Shown: one piece after another, positions 8,341 to 16,682 of the stretch
Position numbering within the stretch: position 1 is the stretch's first letter
How the letters are laid out: each line of letters begins with the position of its first letter
Assembly: GCF_920984665.1 (NCBI RefSeq)
Contig: NZ_CAKLBP010000007.1
Location: 1-64,000, forward strand
Origin: Pedobacter sp. Leaf170
GTDB lineage: Bacteria; Bacteroidota; Bacteroidia; Sphingobacteriales; Sphingobacteriaceae
Reading direction: 5' to 3'
Length of the DNA stretch: 64,000 nt
Program-made: the position numbers and the translations under genes
The notes under the pieces: model-generated
What the model was told of the DNA's origin: nothing
Databases searched by the model: none
What the model saw: only the letters and a program-made list of their open reading frames with translations

Positions 8341-8369
8341 TTTTTTCCTGAAATCTTTAATCAACTTGT

Positions 8370-9131
8370 ATGTATGAATTAATTTTGCTTTGCATTGCAG
8401 CCTTTGCTGCAGGATTTATAGATGCAATTGTAGGTGGTGGCGGTTTATTACAGACGCCTGCTACCTTGCTGATTCTACCAAATTATCCGGTGGCAACCTT
8501 GTTGGGCACAACTAAAATTCCATCGATTGCCGGAACCACTCTAGCTGCCATTAAATATTCGAAACATGTAAAATTTAATTACCAGGTTTTGGTGGCTTGT
8601 GCAATTACAGCATTTTTTTCTGCTTTAATGGGTGCATTTTTGGTGAGTAGGATTGATAATTCGGTTATAAAGCCTGTTATTCTGATTGTTTTAATTTTGG
8701 TTGCGTTATATACCTATTTCAACAAGCAGTTTGGTATTCATCAAGCTAAAGCTCATTCTATAAAACAGCAGGTTTTAATGGCTATGCTTTTTGGACTAGT
8801 TATTGGTTTTTATGATGGTTTAATTGGCCCGGGTACAGGTTCTTTTTTGATATTAGTTTTTATAGCCGTGCTTGGTTTTGATTTTGTAGCGGCAAGTGCA
8901 CATGCTAAAGTTGTAAATATTGCAACCAATTTAGCTGCAATATTATACTTTAGTTCAACCGGACATATTTTATTTCAATATGCCATTCCAATGGCTTTAT
9001 TTAATATTAGCGGAGCATATTTTGGTACTAAATTAGCTTTGCTAAAAGGAAATAAATTTATACGAATCTTTTTCTTAATCGTTGTTTTTGGTACAATATT
9101 AAGGTTTGCTTATGATGTTTTATTGAAATAA
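8370..9131 (+). CDS. TauE/SafE (TSUP) family permease
   Basis: This 253-residue integral membrane protein has about eight hydrophobic segments. The first half starts with AAFAAGFIDAIVGGGGLLQTPA and the second has GFYDGLIGPGTGSFL, the two repeated glycine-rich loops that define TSUP/TauE proteins. Members export or import small organosulfur or sulfite anions, and the substrate cannot be read from sequence. It follows argS in the same direction but is separated by 146 bp of low-complexity repeat, so it probably has its own promoter. The ATG at 8370 gives a membrane segment immediately, as usual for the family. Confidence 0.9.
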   Translation: MYELILLCIAAFAAGFIDAIVGGGGLLQTPATLLILPNYPVATLLGTTKIPSIAGTTLAAIKYSKHVKFNYQVLVACAITAFFSALMGAFLVSRIDNSVIKPVILIVLILVALYTYFNKQFGIHQAKAHSIKQQVLMAMLFGLVIGFYDGLIGPGTGSFLILVFIAVLGFDFVAASAHAKVVNIATNLAAILYFSSTGHILFQYAIPMALFNISGAYFGTKLALLKGNKFIRIFFLIVVFGTILRFAYDVLLK

Positions 9132-9375
9132 TCTGTAATCAATTATCAAATAATTAATAACAAATTTCAATATCTAATAATCAATATTTAATATATAACA
9201 TCAAAGGTTTTAATTGTTATTGATTCAATACACGTTGCTCCTTACCGAATGCCCGCAAGTCGGCAAACAATTTCCAATCTTTAGTAGATAGCATACTTGC
9301 GCAATTTTCAATTAATTATGGACAAGTATTTTAGGAGCACAACAGTTTAAATTTGTTAAGCTTTGTTGACCTTCT

Positions 9376-10488
9376 TTAATCTTGTTTTACAGCTACAGCC
9401 TTCTTTTTCCTGAATGTTGGGAAACTCATCGGGCTTTTTGCAGGTCTTTCATCACCCAATAGGGCACCCCATTGTTTAAATATATCGGTGCGGTCGAAAA
9501 TAATTTTTAACACCGCTACTATCGGCAAGGCTAGGAACATACCGGAGACGCCAGCGATACTTCCCCCAATAAATACCCCTAAAATAGCAAACAATGCATT
9601 AATTTTTACTTTAGAACCAACAATACGTGGCATCAGAATATTGTTATCTAAGAATTGAACGAATGCGATAACTCCTAAAACCGTTAATACCGGCCATAAT
9701 TCTTGTGATGAGGTTAGTGTTAGCAGTACGCCAATCAGGTTTCCGATTAATGCGCCTACATAAGGTATTAAATTTAATATGGCGAAGATTACACCAATTA
9801 GCAAGGCGTGTTTTATGCCGATTAACATTAAAATTCCACCCAATAAAATAGTCATATAAGTAATCTGAATCAATAATCCTATCAGGTAGCTTTTGATGAT
9901 AGATTCTGTTTCGTAAATAGCATCTTTAACCTTTGGATGGTGTTCTGTGTTGAACCACATAAAGATAAATCTTAGTAAAATATCTTTATAAAAAAGCATT
10001 AAGTAGATATAAATTGGCAGTAAACCAATAAATACAAATACACCACTTAAGGTTACTGCCGCACCACCAGCCATTGATGTGCCCATATTCATCAAATCAT
10101 CACTTTTGTCCTGGATAAAGGCTTTTTGTTGGTTGGTATCGTATTTAGAAACCCTGCTTATCCATTCGCTCAATGATGAAATATGTTGATTAACGTTTTG
10201 CTTTATTTGCGGGAAATCCTCTGCCAGGATGCCAATCTGATTGGAAAAGAACCAGATGATTAATCCGACAAAGAATACCATCAATAAAATTGGCAAAATG
10301 ATAGATAAGGTTTCCGGGAACTTTTTACTTTTTAAAAAGCGATAAACCGGAAGTAGCATAATGCTTATGAAAAATGCCATTAAAATCGGCATTATAATGT
10401 CGCGACCGACCACCATTACCGCTACCAAAGCGATTAGGCCTAGTAATTCAATCGAACGTTTAACGGTTAAAGGTAAATTATTAGTCAT
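9376..10488 (-). CDS. AI-2E/PerM family transporter
   Basis: This 370-residue membrane protein has about seven or eight predicted segments. A long soluble loop (about 95-150, around KQNVNQHISSLSEW) is followed by the conserved C-terminal pattern LIPYVGALIGNLIG, LDNNILMPRIVGSKVKINALF and IFGGSIAG-like glycines. The family is named for autoinducer-2 export by TqsA, but members also act as sodium/proton antiporters or permeases of unknown substrate. It is convergent with the TauE gene and divergent from mnmE. A second family member lies at 43144. Confidence 0.9.
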   Translation of the reverse strand: MTNNLPLTVKRSIELLGLIALVAVMVVGRDIIMPILMAFFISIMLLPVYRFLKSKKFPETLSIILPILLMVFFVGLIIWFFSNQIGILAEDFPQIKQNVNQHISSLSEWISRVSKYDTNQQKAFIQDKSDDLMNMGTSMAGGAAVTLSGVFVFIGLLPIYIYLMLFYKDILLRFIFMWFNTEHHPKVKDAIYETESIIKSYLIGLLIQITYMTILLGGILMLIGIKHALLIGVIFAILNLIPYVGALIGNLIGVLLTLTSSQELWPVLTVLGVIAFVQFLDNNILMPRIVGSKVKINALFAILGVFIGGSIAGVSGMFLALPIVAVLKIIFDRTDIFKQWGALLGDERPAKSPMSFPTFRKKKAVAVKQD

Positions 10489-10568
10489 AGTTTTGAGGTT
10501 TTCAGATAAACAGCCATTGCATCTAAATGTTTTAAGAATAATGATAATTGAGTTTGTTAATGTTTAAT

Positions 10569-10710
10569 CGCTCCTTTCAACATTGAAAATTTGTTTAACA
10601 GGATATTGTTTTTATTTAATCCTTTAGATATTGAAAATTTGTCTAACTAGTTATTGTTCACTTGCTCCTTTGTACATTGAAAATTTGTTTAATTGGTTAT
10701 TAATAATTGG
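10569..10710 (+). repeat. Three imperfect tandem copies of a ~47-bp repeat
   Basis: Each copy reads approximately GCTCCTTTn(5)ATTGAAAATTTGTTTAACnnGnTATTG. They start near 10569, 10618 and 10664, between the AI-2E gene and mnmE. The TTTG/AATTTG cores resemble promoter elements. The function is unknown. Confidence 0.65.
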
Positions 10711-10806
10711 CTTTTACCTAATTTAGGTATTAGCAAGTTAAACCCAGTGCGATATATTTTCCTTAAATTATTACTTTATCCTCATACTATTCATCATTTA
10801 TTAAAT

Positions 10807-10814
10807 TATTTTTG
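10807..10814 (+). promoter_or_regulatory. Candidate -7 promoter element (TATTTTTG) of mnmE
   Basis: TATTTTTG fits the TAnnTTTG consensus and lies 20 nt before the mnmE ATG. No convincing -33 TTTG is seen at the usual distance. The same octamer followed by GCGC precedes argS. Confidence 0.4.
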
Positions 10815-10834
10815 CGCTCGCATTAAAATAAGAC

Positions 10835-12193
10835 ATGGACAATCAGGATACTATCATTGCATTATCAACGCCACCAGGTTCGGGTGCTATTGGCGTTATA
10901 CGTTTATCAGGCCCTGATGCCATACGCTTGAGTAATGCTGTTTTCTATGGTAAAAACCTTGAGGAGCAGGCCAGTCATACTTTACATTTTGGTTTAATTA
11001 AAGATGGTGAAAGTATTGTTGATGAGGTTGTTGCGGGATTGTATGTGGCGCCAAAGTCTTACACTAAAGAGCATGTTGTGGAGATTTCCTGTCATGGCTC
11101 TAACTATATTATTCAACAAATTATTAACCTGCTGATTAGTAAAGGGGCGAGGGCTGCAAAGCCTGGTGAGTTTACTTTAAGGGCTTTTTTGAACGGCGCT
11201 TTTGATTTAAGTCAGGCAGAGGCAGTTGCCGATTTAATTGCTTCAAATTCTAAAGCTTCTCACGATGTAGCCATGCAGCAAATGCGTGGCGGCTTTGCTA
11301 CCGAACTAAAAGCTTTACGAGCGCAGTTAATTCATTTTGCATCGATGATTGAGCTTGAACTCGATTTTGCGGAAGAGGATGTAGAATTTGCTAATCGCGA
11401 ACAATTACGTGCATTAGTTACTAAAATCAATCAGGTTTTAGGTAGATTGATTTCTTCTTTTGAAATGGGTAATGTAATTAAAAACGGTGTCCCCGTGGTT
11501 ATTGCCGGTAAGCCTAATGTTGGTAAATCGACCCTTTTGAATGCACTTTTAAATGAAGAACGAGCCATTGTTTCGGACATTGCCGGTACTACCCGTGATA
11601 CAATTGAGGATGAATTGACAATTGGCGGCGTGGTGTTTCGTTTTATTGATACCGCCGGGATTCGCGATACCGCTGATATTATTGAAGCGCTCGGCGTAGA
11701 GCGTACGCTCGAAAAAATGAAGCAGGCCAAGCTGATTATTTATATGGCAGATGCCAGCCAAAGTATTGCAGAGCTTGAAGAACAAATCCGTGGTTTGGTT
11801 CAGCTTGATATTCCTTATTTGATTTTATTGAACAAGGCCGACTTAATCAGTGATGAGCAGCAAAAAGCTTACAAGGATTTAAGTGTTGTCTTTATTTCTG
11901 CAAGGGATAATAAAGGTATTGAAGAGCTTAAGGCAACTTTGTTAGAACAAGTGAATTTACACCACATTAATACCAGCGAAACATTAGTAACTAACATCCG
12001 CCATGTTGAAGCATTAAAACAAACGGAAAATGCTTTGCAAAGGGTATTGGATAATGTAGATAATCCGGTTACTTCTGACTTTTTAGCAATGGATATTAAA
12101 CAGGCACTTCACTATCTGGGCGAAATTACGGGAACGGTAACTACGGATGATTTGTTAGAAAATATCTTTACTAAGTTCTGTATCGGGAAATAG
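10835..12193 (+). CDS. mnmE: tRNA uridine-5-carboxymethylaminomethyl(34) synthesis GTPase MnmE
   Basis: This 452-residue GTPase works with MnmG to place the cmnm5 group on wobble U34. The N-terminal formyl-THF-binding domain has TPPGSGAIGVIRLSG and KSYTKEHVVEISCHGS. The helical domain follows, interrupted by a G domain with P-loop GKPNVGKS at 225-232, DIAGTTRDTIED (switch I), DTAG and NKAD. The C-terminus FCIGK carries the conserved Cys. All expected parts are present. It is monocistronic, since the next 670 bp hold no clear gene. Confidence 0.97.
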   Translation: MDNQDTIIALSTPPGSGAIGVIRLSGPDAIRLSNAVFYGKNLEEQASHTLHFGLIKDGESIVDEVVAGLYVAPKSYTKEHVVEISCHGSNYIIQQIINLLISKGARAAKPGEFTLRAFLNGAFDLSQAEAVADLIASNSKASHDVAMQQMRGGFATELKALRAQLIHFASMIELELDFAEEDVEFANREQLRALVTKINQVLGRLISSFEMGNVIKNGVPVVIAGKPNVGKSTLLNALLNEERAIVSDIAGTTRDTIEDELTIGGVVFRFIDTAGIRDTADIIEALGVERTLEKMKQAKLIIYMADASQSIAELEEQIRGLVQLDIPYLILLNKADLISDEQQKAYKDLSVVFISARDNKGIEELKATLLEQVNLHHINTSETLVTNIRHVEALKQTENALQRVLDNVDNPVTSDFLAMDIKQALHYLGEITGTVTTDDLLENIFTKFCIGK

Positions 12194-12866
12194 CATCCAT
12201 CATTAATTAAACATCATCTTCGATTTGGCGGGACACATCTCCATAACTATTGGATTAAAAAAGCTGAAAAATCAATTTAGTACTATTACAGTACTCTATC
12301 TATGCTTTATCCCTACTTGATCTACGCTTTATCTGTACACTTGCGTGGGGGTTGAGGGTCATAAGGTTTATACGATAATTACTGTAGCGTGATATGTTTG
12401 AAAGGATGGGTTTTAGAACCTGTAAACAGGTTTTTTATGGAAAATAATTACCAATAAACCATTCGCTATCAGTTAAGTTTGGTATAACAATTTCTTATTT
12501 TTGAGTATGTCTGGAACATTAAATATTAAAAACAATGGTTCAATAGCTTACATCTGCATAAGTGAACTGCCATTATATGAGCATGAGCCTTTTTTCTTTG
12601 TTTATTGAGTTTTTGGATACTTTCCTAAACGTTTTGTTCCAGCGTCTCTTATCGTGTTTTTCGGTTTCCGCTGTAGTAATAGAAAAGATTTTATTTTTTC
12701 TTTTAGACCTTGACATGTGTAAATATATGAATTAGATATTTTCACTGAAGGAACGAAAAATAATTTTATCCTTAATTATTATATGAATTTGCATATAGTT
12801 GGGTGAAATGTTTTATTTTATATCTTTTTGAATATAATTAACTATATTTGATTGAAATACGAGTAA
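12194..12866. other. Long intergenic region between mnmE and the hip module
   Basis: The region has a small hairpin at 12417-12432 and an open frame of 33 codons at 12507-12608. That frame is preceded by TATTTTTG (12496-12503) and continues after its TGA for another 33 open codons, which may be a decayed gene. From 12770 on it is A/T-rich with operator-like repeats. No RNA gene was recognised. Confidence 0.4.
12417..12436 (+). terminator. Small intrinsic terminator-like hairpin
   Basis: AACCTG (12417-12422) and CAGGTT (12427-12432) pair around a TAAA loop and run into TTTTTT. It is 225 nt downstream of mnmE, which it may terminate if the transcript extends that far. Confidence 0.45.
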
Positions 12867-12875
12867 TTGCATATA
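12781..12875 (+). promoter_or_regulatory. Operator-like repeats upstream of hipB
   Basis: TTGCATATA occurs at 12789-12797 and again at 12867-12875, directly against the hipB ATG. The first copy is part of the palindrome ATATG-n6-CATAT (12781-12796). A further palindrome, AATATA-n6-TATATT, lies at 12831-12848. Repeated half-sites upstream of an HTH antitoxin gene fit autoregulation by HipB. Confidence 0.45.
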
Positions 12876-13097
12876 ATGGAAAATCTTTCTCAGTTTATAA
12901 AAGCAAAACGCAGAGAAGAAAAGTTAACCCAAGAAGAATTCGCAGATAGGGCAGGTGTTGCCCTTACAGTGATACGTAAGATTGAACAGGGAAAACAAAA
13001 TCTAAATTTATCTAGCGTAAATCAAGTACTAAAAATGTTTGGCTACGTGTTAGTTCCAATTGAAGAAAATCGTGTTTCTCAAAATAATGAAGTATGA
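12876..13097 (+). CDS. hipB: HipB-like XRE-family antitoxin
   Basis: The ATG at 12876 gives 73 residues; a TTG three codons earlier is also in frame. The protein is a single XRE-type helix-turn-helix. LTQEEFADRAGVALTVIRKIEQGK is the two-helix DNA-contact unit, and a C-terminal strand (YVLVPI) suits dimerisation. HipB proteins bind operators in their own promoter and hold the kinase complex. Its TGA overlaps the ATG of the next gene (ATGA at 13094-13097), indicating translational coupling. Operator-like repeats lie directly upstream. Confidence 0.85.
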   Translation: MENLSQFIKAKRREEKLTQEEFADRAGVALTVIRKIEQGKQNLNLSSVNQVLKMFGYVLVPIEENRVSQNNEV

Positions 13098-13426
13098 GAG
13101 TAGCTGAAATATTTTATCAAGATATATTGGTAGGATTACTCATTGAGACAAATGATGGAGAGTATACGTTTGAATACGATAAGGATTATATCGAAAACTA
13201 TCCAAATCAATTTCTTACTTTTTCTATGCCAGTAGTTATAGGAAAATATAAAGAGAATAGATTGTTTCCATTTTTTGAAGGCTTAATTCCAGAGGGATGG
13301 CTTTTGGACATTGCATCAAAAAACTGGAAAATTAATCCCAACGATAGAATGGGTCTACTTTTGGCCTGTTGCCAAAATTGTATAGGTGCTGTGAGTGTTA
13401 AACCCGTAAATGCAACCGATGAATAA
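13094..13426 (+). CDS. hipS: HipS-like protein (free HipA N-terminal subdomain)
   Basis: These 110 residues match only the N-terminal subdomain of HipA (Couple_hipA type): EIFYQDILVGLLIETNDGEYTF at the start, then FFEGLIPEGWLLDIASKNWKI and DRMGLLLACCQNCIGAVSV. In the E. coli O127 HipBST system the equivalent small protein HipS acts as the antitoxin, masking the kinase HipT, while HipB adds DNA binding. The order here (B, S, T) is the same. The frame overlaps both neighbours by a few bases, so all three are probably co-translated. This assignment is by domain and order, not by proven function. Confidence 0.8.
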   Translation: MRVAEIFYQDILVGLLIETNDGEYTFEYDKDYIENYPNQFLTFSMPVVIGKYKENRLFPFFEGLIPEGWLLDIASKNWKINPNDRMGLLLACCQNCIGAVSVKPVNATDE

Positions 13427-14375
13427 GAACTGTTTATATTGTTATAATCAACTGCTAGAAGGAACAAAAGGAGATTTTCACGAGGATTGTACTTTAGATT
13501 TTTTTGGTACAAAAGAACAGCCGGATTTTTCATATTCTTTAGAGCAAATGGACGAGTTGGCGCAGCATGTTATCGAAAGAAGTATCGCAGTTCCTGGGGT
13601 ACAGCCAAAGTTATCTTTGACGATGGTTAATTCTGCCTTAGATGATGGCAAGAACGGTAGGCTTACTGTAGTTGGTGCTTTGGGAGGTAATTATATATTT
13701 AAACCACCTTCGTCAATATTTCGAGAGATGCCACAAAATGAACATTTAACAATGCGAATGGCTAAAGCTTTTGGAATGAAAACTGCAAAATCTAGTTTAA
13801 TTCGTTTGAAATCTGGGGAACTCTCTTACATCACCAAAAGATTTGACCGAACTGATTTGGGTGAAAAGAAACATATGATTGATATGTTTCAAATTTTGGA
13901 AGCCTTTGATAAATATAAAGGTTCCATGGAGAAGGTGGGTAAAGCAATAGGGCAATATTCCAATCGTACTGCATTTGACCAACTTTATTATTTTGAGCTA
14001 ACTGTTTTTAGTTTTTTGACAGGTAATAATGATATGCACCTTAAAAATTTCTCGTTACTATTAGATAATGATAGGTGGAGTTTATCTCCGGCTTACGATT
14101 TATTAAATGTGGCAATCGTGAACCCTGAAGATAAAGAAGAACTAGCTTTAACATTGGAAGGCAAGAAGAAAAAACTAGGGGTGGAGCATTTTCAGTATTT
14201 GGGAAATAAGCTTGAGCTTAATAAAAAGCAAATCAACAACGTGTTTAAGCGCTTTGTTAAATTTAAACCTTTAGCAGAAGATTGGATTAGGCGTTCCTTT
14301 TTATCAGAAGAATACAAAAAAAAGTATCAAATTCTATTAGAAAGCCGATATAACGTTTTATTTAAAAATATGTAG
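13419..14375 (+). CDS. hipT: HipT-like serine/threonine kinase toxin
   Basis: Start MNKNCLYC at 13419 gives 318 residues and overlaps hipS by 8 nt; an ATG three codons upstream also exists. The N-terminus has a putative zinc knuckle (C5, C8, H21, C24) absent from E. coli HipA. VPGVQPKLSL is the Gly-rich/phosphorylation loop region, NYIFKPPS holds the ATP-binding Lys, GNNDMHLKN (202-210) is the catalytic loop with D205, and SPAYDLL is the metal-binding segment. HipA-type kinases phosphorylate aminoacyl-tRNA synthetases (GltX for HipA, TrpS for HipT). The target here is unknown. All catalytic residues are present. Confidence 0.85.
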   Translation: MNKNCLYCYNQLLEGTKGDFHEDCTLDFFGTKEQPDFSYSLEQMDELAQHVIERSIAVPGVQPKLSLTMVNSALDDGKNGRLTVVGALGGNYIFKPPSSIFREMPQNEHLTMRMAKAFGMKTAKSSLIRLKSGELSYITKRFDRTDLGEKKHMIDMFQILEAFDKYKGSMEKVGKAIGQYSNRTAFDQLYYFELTVFSFLTGNNDMHLKNFSLLLDNDRWSLSPAYDLLNVAIVNPEDKEELALTLEGKKKKLGVEHFQYLGNKLELNKKQINNVFKRFVKFKPLAEDWIRRSFLSEEYKKKYQILLESRYNVLFKNM

Positions 14376-14418
14376 ATTTTTAACTTTTGTACCTTAGTTA
14401 ACTACCTAATAATCAAAG

Positions 14419-14555
14419 TTACTCTACTTTCTGTATCGGCAAATAAAATCGATGTTTGAAGATGTTATCCTCATCCTCAATTCTTTGCAATACTATCGAA
14501 GGAAGATAAATATCCTCCAAATTGAAATTTTTAGTTCTGGAGGCATTGATTTAAA
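14419..14555 (-). pseudogene. Possible C-terminal remnant of an unidentified protein
   Basis: On the minus strand about 44 codons are open without a start and end at TAA 14419-14421. They read like real protein (LEDIYLPSIVLQRIEDEDNI and HRFYLPIQ). There is no upstream coding continuation in this frame. I do not recognise the parent family. It may be a gene stump left by a rearrangement next to the hip module. Confidence 0.3.
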
Positions 14556-14822
14556 TCTAAATATTCTATCAAGCTCTTTATACACTTTAACAATTGTTAA
14601 ATGCTTGATGCCTATGCATTTAAAATTATGACTATACACGTTAAAATGCAATAGATTTTGAGCAATATCAAAATGTAATATTATTTAAATTCTCTATATT
14701 ATTGTTATGTAATTATGGCAGAAGCTTAAAGAAATTATAACAGGAGTTGAGATTGTAGTATCAGCTTTTTGGATTTATTTATGCGCTGTAATTATTGAAA
14801 TTATGTTAGTTTGATAAAAACA

Positions 14823-14852
14823 TTAAGGCGAAACCGGATGGTTTCGCCTTAA
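14823..14852. terminator. Bidirectional intrinsic terminator-like hairpin
   Basis: TTAAGGCGAAACC (14823-14835) pairs perfectly with GGTTTCGCCTTAA (14840-14852) around a 4-nt loop. It lies between the convergent hipT and the exported YwqK-like gene, and A/T-rich flanks on both sides could serve either strand. Confidence 0.75.
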
Positions 14853-14894
14853 TAACTTAATTTAATTATTTGTGTAAAAATCTGGCTTAATTTC

Positions 14895-15581
14895 TTAATA
14901 ATTCCAAATAAATCTTCTTTCGGTTGTTGGGTCAATTGCCACGTCAATATTAAACTTAGCTTCTGATTTGTAAGTTTTATCTTTATAAGTAGCCGGAATC
15001 CATTCCACATTAAAAACTTTATTGTCGAGGTCTACACTTGTTTTGTATTCGTAACCATCTAAAACATATTTTACGAAATATTTTACACGACCTGTTTCGC
15101 TGATGAGGGCAGTAACTTCACCCTTTAAATTAGCTTTTGATGTTTTCTGCTTTGCAGGAATTTGTTGAATGAATTCAGAAATCAATAAGCCTTTAAATTG
15201 TTCTGCAGAACAGATAGGAAAGGGTGCCTGAAATTTTTCTTGCACTTCGGCATTGCTGTCATCCACTTTAAATTCGTAATCCGCAATTTGCTTTTCTGAT
15301 AACAAAATCAGTTTTTTTAGGTTGTAATTATACCTTAAAGTCACATTTCCGTTTCTATCAAAACAATACCAATCGTTTACCCGATTGCCATCTTTGTAGC
15401 TACCACTTAGCAAAATTCCTCCTTTGGAACTTGTAATCTTAAAAGGTCCGGATTTTTTACCGTTTTCATCGAGCTGATAATTCGCCACCGAATTATCTTT
15501 TAGTTTCTCCGTTTTATCAACATTAACTATTAAAACACTTAAAAATAGTGTCGAGACCGTGGTAATAAGTAAGCTTTTCAT
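14895..15581 (-). CDS. Exported YwqK/MORN-like hypothetical protein
   Basis: This 228-residue protein has an N-terminal hydrophobic signal (LLITTVSTLFLSVLIVNV). NGKKSGPFK, GSYKDGNRVNDWYCFDRNG and NVTLRYNY are weak MORN/YwqK-type beta-hairpin repeats. The second half (about 100-228) is a separate alpha/beta region with no motif I know. It recalls the partner domains of TonB-like energy-transducer proteins in Bacteroidota, but the TonB C-terminal signature is absent. Periplasmic location is inferred. Single gene, ended by the 14823 hairpin. Confidence 0.65.
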   Translation of the reverse strand: MKSLLITTVSTLFLSVLIVNVDKTEKLKDNSVANYQLDENGKKSGPFKITSSKGGILLSGSYKDGNRVNDWYCFDRNGNVTLRYNYNLKKLILLSEKQIADYEFKVDDSNAEVQEKFQAPFPICSAEQFKGLLISEFIQQIPAKQKTSKANLKGEVTALISETGRVKYFVKYVLDGYEYKTSVDLDNKVFNVEWIPATYKDKTYKSEAKFNIDVAIDPTTERRFIWNY

Positions 15582-15742
15582 ATTTTAAAATTTAAATAAT
15601 TTAGATAGAATAAATTTAGTGTACAATGTGCACAGTTGCGCAAAATATGCTAAGTAAATGAGAAAGCGACCAAATAAAATACTTGGTCGCTTTCTTATGT
15701 TTGAAGCTAAAAAAACTTCATATTGGTAATCCTTTTTATCGG

Positions 15743-16675
15743 TTATCTAGAACCTTTATATTTTATTTTCAAAGAATAAACGCGTTTGGTTGACGTTTGA
15801 TTCCAATCAAAGTTTAATGTAAAAGTTTTTGTAGCAGGATCGTATCTGTTTACAGAACCAGGTATGTTTGCTAATGTGGCATTACCTAGGGCTTTCATTG
15901 TAACCAGGTTTGTAGCCGGGTCAACTGTAGCTTGTAAGTTATCAATACCGCCTACACCTGATGAACCACCAGACCATCTTAGGTTACCAATTTGTACAGT
16001 CGTTAAGCTTACTGTAGTTAATGTAACATCAGGGTTTGTACCAGTCGGACCGTTTAATGCATCACCGGTAGTTGGTGTGGTCGGGTTTGAATAACGCTGA
16101 ACAAAACTACCTTCCTGAGGTGTATAAATGCCGTCGTAAGCATTTTTTGCGTTTACGTTTAACAATATGGTTCTAAAGTTACCGCTAATTACTCCTGATG
16201 ATGCTGAAGAAATGGTAATAGGCAAAACCTCTTGTTTACTAAAATCGAACTGACCCGGTTTTAAAGGAATTGTAAATGTAGCCTTGTTAGTACCTTGTTT
16301 AATAACTACACTTGTACCGGTAAAGGTAAAGCCATTGCCGTTTAACATTGAATAAGTTGTGCCTATCGCTGTATTATAAGTATCAATTGTACTAGCCGGG
16401 GCTAAGCCAATATTAACTGTAATATCTTGCGGCGCAAATTCCTGCGGACCAGAATAGCTTACCGTAATTGGTAAACTAGGTGTTTCTGTTGTTGCATAAG
16501 CAAAGGTATATAAAGAGTATGGTGCACCGGTTTTTACAATAGCAGCCGGATTAGCAAACTCGATAACATTTACACCTTTAGAAGGGTCAAGATCTGTTAC
16601 ACTATCCTTCAAACATGAAGAAAGTGTTGTAGCAATTGTAAGTGCTAATAGTGAATTAAATATGATTTTTTTCAT
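15743..16675 (-). CDS. DUF1735-containing lipoprotein of a SusC/D operon
   Basis: This 310-residue lipoprotein has lipobox LSSC with the lipid-bearing Cys at 21. Residues about 35-170 match the DUF1735 (BT_3987 N-terminal-like) beta-sandwich: PITVSYSGP, INIGLAP-like strand, VVIKQGTNKATFTIPLKP. Such proteins are surface lipoproteins encoded with SusC/D and probably bind glycan or peptide. The C-terminal half (about 175-310) is a second beta domain. It is the third gene of the operon, 7 bp after the SusD-like gene. A hydrolase domain is not seen. Confidence 0.8.
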   Translation of the reverse strand: MKKIIFNSLLALTIATTLSSCLKDSVTDLDPSKGVNVIEFANPAAIVKTGAPYSLYTFAYATTETPSLPITVSYSGPQEFAPQDITVNIGLAPASTIDTYNTAIGTTYSMLNGNGFTFTGTSVVIKQGTNKATFTIPLKPGQFDFSKQEVLPITISSASSGVISGNFRTILLNVNAKNAYDGIYTPQEGSFVQRYSNPTTPTTGDALNGPTGTNPDVTLTTVSLTTVQIGNLRWSGGSSGVGGIDNLQATVDPATNLVTMKALGNATLANIPGSVNRYDPATKTFTLNFDWNQTSTKRVYSLKIKYKGSR

Positions 16676-16682
16676 TTTTCGA

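Noticed and set aside
10569-10710. CRISPR array
   Set aside because: Only three imperfect units in direct succession, without unique spacers of constant length and without cas genes.
12507-12608. 33-codon gene with a TATTTTTG box
   Set aside because: The frame continues open after the stop, suggesting decay or chance; no family recognised, so it is mentioned only in the intergenic entry.
13410-13426. Frameshift splitting one hipA gene into two
   Set aside because: The second frame begins with its own start and a zinc-knuckle domain, and the B-S-T order matches HipBST, so the split looks natural.
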